From: Neoroseomonas soli | GTDB lineage: Bacteria > Pseudomonadota > Alphaproteobacteria > Acetobacterales > Acetobacteraceae | Reading direction: 5' to 3' | DNA: 33,925 bases | Assembly (NCBI RefSeq): GCF_018129065.1 | Contig: NZ_JAAEDM010000056.1 | Span: 1-33,925, forward strand | Shown here: one piece after another, positions 1 to 7,517 of the stretch | Layout of the letters: the number at the start of each line of letters is the position of its first letter | Position numbering within the stretch: the stretch's first letter is position 1 | Program-made: the position numbers and the translations under genes | Notes under the pieces: model-generated | Seen by the model: the letters and a program-made list of their open reading frames with translations, nothing else | Told to the model about the DNA's origin: nothing | Databases searched by the model: none

Positions 1-721
1 GGCGGTGGCACCGCCCGCGCGCTCCGACAGCCCCTGGGACGCCTGCGCGCAGGCGATCGCGGCGGCCGAGCCGGGTTCAGGCCTGCCGCCCGGGCTGCTC
101 GGTGCCATCGCCCGGGTCGAGACCGGCCGCCGCGCCCCGAACGGCGGCGTGCAGCCCTGGCCCTGGTCCTACAACGCGGCCGGTGAAGGCCGCTACGCGG
201 CATCCCGCACCGAGGCGCTGTCCGAGGTGCAGGCGCTGCAGGCGCGCGGCGTGCGCTCCATCGACATCGGCTGCATGCAGATCAACCTGCTGCACCACCC
301 CGATGCCTTCCCGAGCGCCGATGCCGGCTTCGACCCCGCCACGAACGTCGCCTATGCCGTGCGCTTCCTGAAATCCCTGCACGCCCGCACCGGCGACTGG
401 GCGCAGGCGACGGCGCAGTATCATTCAGCGACGCCCGAACGCGGCCTGATCTACCACCAGCGGGTAATGGCGGCGATGAGCGGCCAGGGCTTCGTGCCCG
501 GCCCGGCGCCAGGCGTGATCCCCCTCCCCGGCCCGGCCATGGCGGGGCTCTGCGCCTCCGGCCGCGGGGCGGTGCTGCTGCTCGGCGCGCAGGCGCCGAC
601 GCTGCACCCGGTGGTGGCCGTCCCGGCGGTGGAACTGCGCCTGCGCGGCCGGCAGGCCGCCGGCCCTCAGCGTCCGCGCATCATGTGCCTGCGGACGTCG
701 AACCGCCCCTCGCCGGGCTGA
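1..721 (+). CDS. Lytic transglycosylase (SLT domain), 5' partial
   Basis: Predicted periplasmic peptidoglycan-cleaving enzyme. The frame is open to the left edge, so the start and probably a signal peptide lie outside the window; the first in-window start is a GTG at 5. Numbering from that GTG, the SLT fold shows as AIARVETG near residues 34-41 (E39 the likely catalytic glutamate), IDIGCMQIN at 86-94 (the family GxMQIN-type motif), and an AQYHSATPERGLIYHQRV stretch at 137-154. The last 75 residues are Pro/Ala/Gly-rich and have no recognisable domain. Its 3' end overlaps the convergent glycosyltransferase gene by 41 bp. The gene sits beside a Tad pilus operon, and Tad/type IV secretion loci often carry such an enzyme to open the murein layer. 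That link is inferred from position, since transcription is from the opposite strand. Confidence 0.85.
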   Translation, partial: AVAPPARSDSPWDACAQAIAAAEPGSGLPPGLLGAIARVETGRRAPNGGVQPWPWSYNAAGEGRYAASRTEALSEVQALQARGVRSIDIGCMQINLLHHPDAFPSADAGFDPATNVAYAVRFLKSLHARTGDWAQATAQYHSATPERGLIYHQRVMAAMSGQGFVPGPAPGVIPLPGPAMAGLCASGRGAVLLLGAQAPTLHPVVAVPAVELRLRGRQAAGPQRPRIMCLRTSNRPSPG

Positions 722-1874
722 GCCGCGAGGCACGGTCCCGCCGCCAGGCCAGGGCGAGGATCAGCAGCCACGAAGCAGGCCCGACGAGCGGGTGCGGCTG
801 GATCGCAAGCAGCGCCGGCAGGCCGCAGGCCAGGACAATCAGTCCCTTCTCCCGCGCCAGGAAGCCGTCGCGCAGCCCGGCGCGGGCAAGGAACAGCGCC
901 GCCATCGCGATCGCCGGCATGTCGTAGCCCCAGACATAGGGCGTGGCGAGAAAGGCCGCCGCGATCGCCGCCGCCGCCCGGCCTTCCTCCGGTCCTTCCG
1001 GCCGGCGCAGCCACAGCCGCAGCGCCGCGGCCGCCGCTGCGAGCGCCACCGCCCCATGCAGCAGCACCGCGAGCCCTTCCCATCCGGTCGCGCGCATCAC
1101 GAATGCATGCACGGACTGGATGCGCGGCGAGACGTCCTGCCCCGCCGCCAGCATCCGCGCCGCATTACCGCTGCCCGAGGCGAGGAAGGCGGTCCAGGAT
1201 TCGCCCCCGAAGGCGAGCGAGGCCGCCGCAGCGAGGAGGAGTGCGGTCACCGCCGCGCTCCCGAACGCCCGCCAGCGCCCGCCCGCCACGAGCAGCAGCG
1301 GAAACAGCAGCCCCAGCTGCGGCTTGATGGTCAGCAGGCCGATCGCTATGCCCGCCGCGGCCGGCCGACGATCCAGCAGCGCCAGGCTCGCGCCGAGCAG
1401 CGCCGCCGTGAGCAGCCCGTTCTGCCCGACCGAGGCGGTGAACAGCACCGGCGGCACGGCGAGCGCGGCCGCCACCGCCGCGGCACGGGGCAGCACCGCC
1501 CACGCCGCCAGCGCGAAGGCGAAGCCAGTGGCCAGGATCCAGGCCAGCCAGCCAGCCCTGTATGGCAACTGCGAGAAGGGTATGACCGCGAAGAAGTAGC
1601 CCGGCGGGTTCAACCAGCCGAGATCGCCCGGCGGCGGCCGCCCGATGATCGCGGCCTGCGCCGCGTGCAGCGCGGCCCAGTCGTAGGCCTGCGCCGCCTC
1701 ACCGGCCATGGCGAGGCGCCCGGCGGCATGGAAGGCGAGGTAGTCGCCAACCGGCGCCTCGCCCGCCCGGTAAACGATGCCGGCGACCACGAGCGTACCG
1801 TACAGCGCCGCGATCAGGCTGCCGGCGACCAGCACGCGCCCACCCTTCAGCCAGGCACCCCCGGCCGGCGTCAT
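681..1874 (-). CDS. GT87/DUF2029-type membrane glycosyltransferase
   Basis: A 397-residue protein with many hydrophobic segments (roughly ten, starting with VLVAGSLIAALYGTLVVAGIV at 14-34). An early acidic loop at VGDYLAFHAAGRLA (42-55), then GDLGWLNPPGYFF and QNGLLTAALLGASLALLDRRP followed by GIAIGLLTIKPQLGLLFPL, resemble the DUF2029/GT87 family of polyprenol-phosphate-sugar dependent mannosyltransferases. The ATG at 1874 is 19 bp past the tadD stop on the same strand, so it looks like the last gene of the tad operon. A role in modifying pilin or another surface glycan is inferred from position only. Its acceptor and donor cannot be read from the sequence. Confidence 0.8.
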   Translation of the reverse strand: MTPAGGAWLKGGRVLVAGSLIAALYGTLVVAGIVYRAGEAPVGDYLAFHAAGRLAMAGEAAQAYDWAALHAAQAAIIGRPPPGDLGWLNPPGYFFAVIPFSQLPYRAGWLAWILATGFAFALAAWAVLPRAAAVAAALAVPPVLFTASVGQNGLLTAALLGASLALLDRRPAAAGIAIGLLTIKPQLGLLFPLLLVAGGRWRAFGSAAVTALLLAAAASLAFGGESWTAFLASGSGNAARMLAAGQDVSPRIQSVHAFVMRATGWEGLAVLLHGAVALAAAAAALRLWLRRPEGPEEGRAAAAIAAAFLATPYVWGYDMPAIAMAALFLARAGLRDGFLAREKGLIVLACGLPALLAIQPHPLVGPASWLLILALAWRRDRASRLSPARGGSTSAGT

Positions 1875-1893
1875 GCGCGACGAGGGTCCGGCC

Positions 1894-2661
1894 TCAGCTA
1901 CGGCCGTCCGCGGGGGTGACCTCGATGACCTGGCGGTTCACGCGCAGGGTTTCGGCGACGCCGCTCAGGTCTGCCTCGGAATCGCCGAGCACCGAGCGCG
2001 CCGCCGCCTCCTCCCCCGTCGCGGCGAGGGAGATGGCGTAGTTCGCCGTCACGCGCTGCGGTGCATCGGAACGCCGCGCGAGCGGTTCGAGCACCGCGCG
2101 GGCTTCGTCGGGCCGTCCGTCGAGCAGCAGCGAGAGGCCGAGATTGTTTGCCACCGAAATCGAATTCGGGTCGAGCGACTGCGCGCGGCGATAGGATTCC
2201 TGCGCCTCCGGGTGGCGCCCCATGAGGTCGAGCGCGACACCACGCCCGTCGAGGGCGGGGACGCTACGCGAATCGGAGGTGAGAACGCGGTCGAAGAGGT
2301 TCAGCGCCTCTCCTGCCGCACCGCTGCGCAGCCGGAGGCGGCCGAGTTGGACGAGCAGGAAGCGATCGCCCGGACGCCGCGCCACGGCCTGCGCGAGCAC
2401 CTGCTCCGCCTGGGCGTGGTTGCCCGCGCGCATCAGCGCCGCGGCGAAGCGGGCCTGTGCCTCCATGTTGTCGGGGTCGTTCGCCGCCGCCGCGCCGTAC
2501 ATCGAAAGCGCGACATCCATCTGGCCGGAGGCCTCGGCCGAGGCAGCGATCCGCATCCGGGATGCGGCGTCGGGCGCTCGTATGCCGCCATCCGTCGCGC
2601 AGGCCGAAACCAGGCCGGCGAGAAGCACGAGGCCCGCATGGCGGAAACGAAGGGCGGTCAT
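1894..2661 (-). CDS. tadD: TadD-like TPR lipoprotein of the Tad pilus
   Basis: A 255-residue outer-membrane lipoprotein candidate. The N-terminus has a signal peptide with lipobox LVSAC (cysteine at about residue 21). The rest is built of tetratricopeptide repeats, for example VALSMYGAAAANDPDNMEAQARFAAALMRAG in two helices, and SYRRAQSLDPNSISVANNL near the middle. TadD proteins act as pilotins or scaffolds for secretin assembly in Tad systems. The start ATG shares an ATGA overlap with the tadC stop, and the order tadA-tadB-tadC-tadD is the classical one. The identification rests on TPR content, lipobox and position together. Confidence 0.88.
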   Translation of the reverse strand: MTALRFRHAGLVLLAGLVSACATDGGIRAPDAASRMRIAASAEASGQMDVALSMYGAAAANDPDNMEAQARFAAALMRAGNHAQAEQVLAQAVARRPGDRFLLVQLGRLRLRSGAAGEALNLFDRVLTSDSRSVPALDGRGVALDLMGRHPEAQESYRRAQSLDPNSISVANNLGLSLLLDGRPDEARAVLEPLARRSDAPQRVTANYAISLAATGEEAAARSVLGDSEADLSGVAETLRVNRQVIEVTPADGRS

Positions 2662-3617
2662 GGCTGCATTCCGGAGAAAAGACCCTTCGAGAGTTCAAGC
2701 ACGGAAGGGCCGACCAGGGCGATGAAAACCGCGGGCATGATGAACAGGATCAGCGGGATGACCAGCAGGGCCGGCAGGCGGATCGCCTTTTCCTCGATGC
2801 GCAGCATGCGGTCGGTGCGCATCTCGGCGGCGAGCGTGCGCAGCGCCTGGGCGAGCGGCGTGCCGTATTTCAGCGTCTGCGAAAGCGTACCGCCGAGTCG
2901 CTTGAAGCCCTCGAAGTCGGATCGCTGGGCGAACCGATCCAGCGCCTGGCGTCGGTCCGGCAGCATGCGGAGTTCCTGCACCAGCACGAGGAAGGACAGC
3001 GCAAGCGGACGGTTGCTGGCCTCGATCTCGCGCGCCACGCGGTCGAGGGCGGTTTCGATGCCGAGACCCGCCTCCGCCGTCACAACCAGCAGGTCGAGCG
3101 CGTCCGGCAGGCCTTTGCGCAGCGCCTGCTGATGCTTCCCCTTGAGATACATCAGCGCCATGTTCGGCCCGAAGATTCCGAGGAAGATGCCGACGAAGAC
3201 GGTGAAGGCCATGCGTGGCGCGCTGAAGCCTTCGATCTGGCTCCAGAGGAAGGCGAGCAGCGGCAGGCTGACCATCAGCACCGCCTTGACGCCGATGAAG
3301 GTCGGCAACGCCGCGCGCGGATTGAGTCCTGCGGAGGCGATCGCCATCCGGAAGTCCTCGAGGTCCTTCTCGGAGACGAAGGCGGTGTTGCGCAACGCTT
3401 CGCCGATGCGCCGGAAGGGTGCGGCCGCGGCACTGATGCCCGCGCGCCCTTGCGCATCCTCGGTGAGGTCAGGCCGCAATAGGCCCTGGACGCGCATCGA
3501 GACGTCCTTGTCCTCGGCGCTCCGCGCGAGGAGGATGGCGGCGGTGATGGCCAGCGCCACGGCGCCGACCACCGCGAGGATCGCCAGCAGCCCGGTATCG
3601 AATGCCATGCCGTCCAT
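2658..3617 (-). CDS. tadC: Tad pilus inner-membrane platform protein TadC
   Basis: A 319-residue member of the type II secretion F (GspF/TadB/TadC) family. It has an N-terminal membrane segment (LLAILAVVGAVALAITAAILLA), a central pair near residues 110-160 and a C-terminal pair at LPALLVIPLILFIMPAVFIALVG. The soluble F domain includes GLPDALDLLVVTAEAGLGIETALDRVA, typical of TadC. It forms the membrane platform with TadB, on which the TadA ATPase drives pilin insertion. The ATG at 3617 lies 4 bp after tadB; an in-frame ATG at 3608 is an alternative start. The stop overlaps the tadD start. Confidence 0.93.
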   Translation of the reverse strand: MDGMAFDTGLLAILAVVGAVALAITAAILLARSAEDKDVSMRVQGLLRPDLTEDAQGRAGISAAAAPFRRIGEALRNTAFVSEKDLEDFRMAIASAGLNPRAALPTFIGVKAVLMVSLPLLAFLWSQIEGFSAPRMAFTVFVGIFLGIFGPNMALMYLKGKHQQALRKGLPDALDLLVVTAEAGLGIETALDRVAREIEASNRPLALSFLVLVQELRMLPDRRQALDRFAQRSDFEGFKRLGGTLSQTLKYGTPLAQALRTLAAEMRTDRMLRIEEKAIRLPALLVIPLILFIMPAVFIALVGPSVLELSKGLFSGMQP

Positions 3618-3621
3618 GGGG

Positions 3622-4578
3622 TCAGTCCTGGCCGGCGCGCTTGATCATCCAGCGGATGACCAGGAAGCCGAACACTGAGAAGCCCAGGCCGATCAGCGCC
3701 AGCTTCTGGCCTGCCGGGCTGGAGAACTGGTCGATGTAGAAGGGCTGGATCTGCGACATGGCGAGCGCCGCGAGGAAGGGCAGCACCATGAGGATGCCGG
3801 CCTGGAAGCGGGCCTCCGCTGCCAGCGCCTTGGCCCGCTTGGCGAGCTGCACGCGCTTGCGGACGATATCGGCCAGGTTGTCGAGCGTCTCCGCGAGGTT
3901 GCCGCCGGTCTGCGCCTGCATGCCCAGCGTGACGGCGAGGAAGGAGAATTCAGGCAACTGCGTACGCTGGTAGACGCGCATCATCGCCTGGTCCACCGGC
4001 CGGCCGATCGCGACGTCGCCCAGCATGCGGGCGAATTCGTCGCGCAGCGGCGAGGCGAGCTCCGAGGCCACGCTCCGCATCGCCTCCCCCACCGGCAGGC
4101 CTGCGCGCACGGCACGGACCATCAGCCCGATCGCATCCGGGATCTGGCGGAAGACCTCGTCGATGTAGCGGGCGTGCTGGTACGCGAAGGCGAAGCGAAT
4201 CACGCCGAGACCCGACAGCACACCGACAGGGATGGCGAGGCCGATGCCGATGAAGCGGATCAGGTTGAAGCCGGTGAATACCCCGACGACCGCGCCGAGC
4301 ACGACGACGACCGGCCAGGGTACCAGCTGCTCCTGCGGCAGGTCGGGATTGTAGCGCAGGAAGCGCAGGATGCGCTCGACGAGGGGCCGGCTTTCGCCCG
4401 TCTGCAGGCGGATGCTGGGCAACCCCGCGGTCACCGCGTCGCGCAGCTGCACCGCGCCGGCGCTGGCGACACGATCCTTGAGGCGCCGTGCCTGGCCTTG
4501 CTTCACCAGGGTGATGAGTCCGGTCACCAGCGCGATCGTCAGGATCGCGCCGACGCCGAGAAGGATGCCACGATCCAT
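3622..4578 (-). CDS. tadB: Tad pilus inner-membrane platform protein TadB
   Basis: A 318-residue T2SSF-domain protein. It opens with a membrane anchor (ILLGVGAILTIALVTGLITLV), has two central membrane segments around residues 88-130, then the F domain (IPDAIGLMVRAVRAGLPVGEAM and QTGGNLAETLDNLADIVRKR), and ends with a pair of membrane segments. The conserved TGGNLAETL stretch is a hallmark of TadB and related platform proteins. It follows tadA by 2 bp and precedes tadC by 4 bp, so translation is probably coupled. The product is expected to form a TadB-TadC heteromeric platform in the inner membrane. Confidence 0.94.
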   Translation of the reverse strand: MDRGILLGVGAILTIALVTGLITLVKQGQARRLKDRVASAGAVQLRDAVTAGLPSIRLQTGESRPLVERILRFLRYNPDLPQEQLVPWPVVVVLGAVVGVFTGFNLIRFIGIGLAIPVGVLSGLGVIRFAFAYQHARYIDEVFRQIPDAIGLMVRAVRAGLPVGEAMRSVASELASPLRDEFARMLGDVAIGRPVDQAMMRVYQRTQLPEFSFLAVTLGMQAQTGGNLAETLDNLADIVRKRVQLAKRAKALAAEARFQAGILMVLPFLAALAMSQIQPFYIDQFSSPAGQKLALIGLGFSVFGFLVIRWMIKRAGQD

Positions 4579-4580
4579 GG

Positions 4581-5948
4581 TCAGGCTTCCTGGAGCGCGC
4601 GCATCCAGGGATCGAGCATGCCGAAATAGTTGAGGCGCTCCACGAAGGCCGGCCGCATGCCCGGGGAGACCCAGGAACCGCGCAGCCGTCCGTCGGCGTT
4701 CTCGCCCTCGTACTGGAAGGTGAAGATGTCATTCATCGTGATGACGTCGCCTTCCAGACCGCAGATCTCGGCAATCTGGGAGACGCGGCGGCCGCCGTCG
4801 CGCATGCGTTCGATCTGCACGATCAGGTCCACCGCGGCCGCGATCTGCGTGCGGATGGCGCGCGACGGCAGCGCGGTCTGTCCCATCATCACCATGTTCT
4901 CGACACGCGTCAGCGCATCGCGGGCGGTGTTGGCGTGCACCGTACAGAAGGAACCGTCATGGCCGGTATTCATCGCCTGCAGCATGTCGAACGCCTCGGC
5001 GCCGCGCACCTCGCCGACGATGATGCGGTCGGGACGCATGCGCAGGGCGTTGCGAACCAGGTCGCGCGCCGTCACCTCACCGCGACCCTCAAGGTTGGCA
5101 TGGCGCGTTTCAAGGCGCACGACATGGGGCTGCTGCAGCTGAAGTTCCGCCGCATCCTCGATGGTGACGACGCGTTCGCCATGGTCGATCAGGCGCGACA
5201 TGGCGTTGAGCATGGTCGTCTTGCCCGAGCCCGTGCCGCCCGAGATGATGACGTTGAGCCGGCAGCGCGAGCCGATCTCGAGGATGCGCTGCACCTGCGG
5301 CGACATCGACCCGTTGGCGGTGAGCGAGGCCAAGTCGTAGCGCTTCTTGGCGAACTTGCGGATCGAGATGCAGGGGCCGTCCAGCGCGAGCGGCGGAAAG
5401 ACGATGTTGACGCGGGAGCCATCCAGCAGGCGCGCGTCGCAGAGCGGGCTCGATTCATCGACGCGCCGGCCGACCGTGGCGGCGATCTTCTGCGCGATGG
5501 CAGAGACCTGCGCCGAGCTGCGGAAGCGCACGTTGGTGCGGATCAGCTTGCCCCGGATCTCGACGAAGACGTTGTCGGGGCCGTTCACCATGATGTCGTT
5601 GATGCTGTCGTCCGCGAGCAGCGGCTCAAGCGGGCCGTAGCCCACCATGTCGCGGGCGATCTCCTCCGCGATGCGGGACTGGTCCCGCGCGGAGATCTCC
5701 ATGCGCTCGCGGCTGGCGAGTTCATGCACCAGCGCGTCGAGCTGCTGACGCAGGGCCGCCGCCGGCAGTTCGCCCGCCACGACCGGGTCGATCCGCTCGA
5801 GCACCAGCGTGCGCAGGCGCGCGAGTTCCGCGCTATCCGAAAGCGCGATGTCACCCGCGGAGATGTTGATCGAGCGATGCTCCATCTCCCCCTGGAGGGG
5901 AACCGGAAGCATCGGGCTGGCATCGCTGCGGCGGCCGAATGGGCGCAT
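4581..5948 (-). CDS. cpaF: Tad pilus assembly/retraction ATPase CpaF/TadA
   Basis: A 455-residue type II/IV secretion ATPase powering Flp pilus polymerisation. Visible motifs are the N-terminal domain with ARDMVGYGPLEPLLADDSINDIMVNG (98-123), Walker A GGTGSGKTT (237-245), an Asp box ERVVTIEDAAELQL (258-271), Walker B RIIVGEVRGAEAFD (308-321) and the His box GSFCTVHANT (332-341). The open frame runs further upstream, but the ATG at 5948 is chosen because it forms a TGATG junction with the cpaE stop and gives the normal family length. All catalytic motifs are intact. It is the cytoplasmic motor for the TadB-TadC platform. Confidence 0.96.
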   Translation of the reverse strand: MRPFGRRSDASPMLPVPLQGEMEHRSINISAGDIALSDSAELARLRTLVLERIDPVVAGELPAAALRQQLDALVHELASRERMEISARDQSRIAEEIARDMVGYGPLEPLLADDSINDIMVNGPDNVFVEIRGKLIRTNVRFRSSAQVSAIAQKIAATVGRRVDESSPLCDARLLDGSRVNIVFPPLALDGPCISIRKFAKKRYDLASLTANGSMSPQVQRILEIGSRCRLNVIISGGTGSGKTTMLNAMSRLIDHGERVVTIEDAAELQLQQPHVVRLETRHANLEGRGEVTARDLVRNALRMRPDRIIVGEVRGAEAFDMLQAMNTGHDGSFCTVHANTARDALTRVENMVMMGQTALPSRAIRTQIAAAVDLIVQIERMRDGGRRVSQIAEICGLEGDVITMNDIFTFQYEGENADGRLRGSWVSPGMRPAFVERLNYFGMLDPWMRALQEA

Positions 5949-7168
5949 CAATCGCCTCCCCGTCCGAAGAGCCGCGCGAAGAAGGAGCGCGACTGGTTGG
6001 CCGTGCGGACCGCCGAGATCTCCTGCGAAAGCTTCGCGAGCGAGCGGCGGAACACCGCACTGTCCTTGAGCGCCGGCCGGCCGAGGTTTGCTGCGCGCGG
6101 CAATTGCCGCGGCAGGTCGGGGATGACCACGTCGGGCGGGCCGCCGATGCCTTCCGAGACCAGCTTGATCGGCAGGTAGCCGCGCCGCCCGAGCCCGTTC
6201 AGCACGGTGATCACCCGGCCCGCCGCGCCGGTCATGGAGACAAGCTTCTTGACCGAGACCGTGTCGCGGATGCTGGCCACGTCCGGCCCCAGCACCGCCA
6301 CCACGTGCCGGGCACGCTGTAGCACGGCGCGCTCCATCGGCCCGGGCGGGATGGGCACGTCCACCACGACGTGGTTGAAGCGCTGGCGCAGCATGTCCAC
6401 GACGCGGCGCACGCCGTCCTCGGTCGGCCGGCACTCGGCTTCCATCGGCTCCTCGGCGGCGATCAGCCGGATGCGTTCGCCGATCGGCACGCTGACGCGG
6501 TCGAGGAAGAGCGCATCGACGCGCTCCGGTTCCTCGAGTGCCACGCGCAGGCCGGACGTCACGCGGGCGCCGAGCATCATCGCCGCCGTGCCGCCCTGCA
6601 GGTGCAGGTCGAGCAGCGCGACGTGACTGCGCGTGATTTCCTCGAGCTCAAGGGCCAGGTTCACCGCGATCGTCGTCGCACCGACGCCGCCGTGCACGCC
6701 GCACACCGCCGTCACCTGGCCGCCGCGGTCCTGGCCGACATCGCCGCTGCCCTGGATATGCGGCGCAAACAGCCGCGTCACGTTGTCGCGGGTCAGCGGC
6801 TTGTGCAGATACTCATGGACGCCGACGTTGCGGGTGATGTCGCGGTAGAAGCCGATCTCGGTCCGTTCGCCCACCACCAGCACGCGCACGTCCGGCGTGC
6901 AGACGCCGGCGAGGTCGTCGAGCGCGGCAAACGGGTCGTCCACGCCGCTGATATCGACGATCAGCACGCGCGGCGTCGTCTCCTTCTCGAGCACCTTGAC
7001 CGCGGTGCGGACCGTGCCGCGCCGCATCTGCGCGCCGAGCACGTCGCCGAGGCCGCCGCGGATCGCCGCCTCGCTCGCTTCGTCAGCGACGAAGACCATG
7101 AGCGCCGGGCGGTCGGCCGACATGACCGCGCCGCCACGACCCGCGTCGGGGACCTCGCCGACGGGCAT
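5948..7168 (-). CDS. cpaE: Pilus polar-localisation protein CpaE/TadZ (atypical MinD-like ATPase)
   Basis: About 406 residues: an N-terminal receiver-like domain (PRVLIVDISGVDDP, RVLVVGER, GVHEYLHKPL) followed by a ParA/MinD-like domain. TadZ/CpaE proteins position the Tad machinery, usually at a cell pole. The P-loop reads HGGVGATT where MinD has KGGVGKTT, so both the signature lysine and the P-loop lysine are replaced. The next motif reads LLDLHLQGG rather than the usual DLDL, so nucleotide hydrolysis is doubtful. Three starts are possible: GTG 7213 (overlaps the upstream gene by 41 bp), ATG 7168 (4 bp after the upstream stop, chosen) and ATG 7123. The stop shares TGATG with cpaF. Confidence 0.9.
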   Translation of the reverse strand: MPVGEVPDAGRGGAVMSADRPALMVFVADEASEAAIRGGLGDVLGAQMRRGTVRTAVKVLEKETTPRVLIVDISGVDDPFAALDDLAGVCTPDVRVLVVGERTEIGFYRDITRNVGVHEYLHKPLTRDNVTRLFAPHIQGSGDVGQDRGGQVTAVCGVHGGVGATTIAVNLALELEEITRSHVALLDLHLQGGTAAMMLGARVTSGLRVALEEPERVDALFLDRVSVPIGERIRLIAAEEPMEAECRPTEDGVRRVVDMLRQRFNHVVVDVPIPPGPMERAVLQRARHVVAVLGPDVASIRDTVSVKKLVSMTGAAGRVITVLNGLGRRGYLPIKLVSEGIGGPPDVVIPDLPRQLPRAANLGRPALKDSAVFRRSLAKLSQEISAVRTANQSRSFFARLFGRGGD

Positions 7169-7172
7169 GCGC

Positions 7173-7517
7173 TCAGCGGCCACCACCACCTCCGGACGAT
7201 GCGCCAGCGGCACCGCCGCCGCCCCCGCCGCCCACCTCGGACAAGGTACTGACCGGCAGCGCCGGGCGCTGCCCGGCCTGGAGTTGCCGCACTCCTGTCG
7301 CGCCCGCGTCGCCGCGGTCAGTCGCTGCCGCAGCGCCGCGGGTCAGGTGCGCCGGATCGGCGATCTGGGCGCGCAGGTTGCGCTCGTTGATCCCCTCCGC
7401 CTGCCAGGTGCCGGCCCGGTCGATATCGCTCGGCGGGAAGTAGGTGTCGGGCGCGCAGGCGCCGAGTGCCAGCGCAAGGCCCAGGATCGCTGTCGTTCGC
7501 CGTGCCATGCCGGTCAC
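7173..7517 (-). CDS. cpaD: Short CpaD-like lipoprotein of the Tad locus
   Basis: A 114-residue lipoprotein candidate. It has a signal sequence ending in the lipobox ALGAC, a short central part, and a Gly/Ser-rich tail. The stretch INERNLRAQIADPAHLTRG at 43-61 resembles the conserved C-terminal motif of CpaD (N-L-A-A-x-ADP-x-D-L), and the gene lies exactly where cpaD belongs, between cpaC and cpaE. CpaD proteins are normally around 200-250 residues, so this would be a strongly reduced form lacking the N-terminal half. The GTG at 7517 overlaps the cpaC stop; the ATG at 7508 gives an equally good signal peptide. An unrelated small lipoprotein cannot be excluded. Confidence 0.68.
   Translation of the reverse strand: MTGMARRTTAILGLALALGACAPDTYFPPSDIDRAGTWQAEGINERNLRAQIADPAHLTRGAAAATDRGDAGATGVRQLQAGQRPALPVSTLSEVGGGGGGGAAGASSGGGGGR

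Noticed and set aside
792-1919. Plus-strand open frame over the glycosyltransferase and tadD end
   Set aside because: Its translation is low-complexity Arg/Gln/Gly-rich sequence, while the opposite strand encodes a typical membrane protein.
5949-6434. Upstream extension of the cpaF frame into cpaE
   Set aside because: The added residues are a frame-shifted shadow of cpaE; the TGATG junction at 5948 gives the normal family length.
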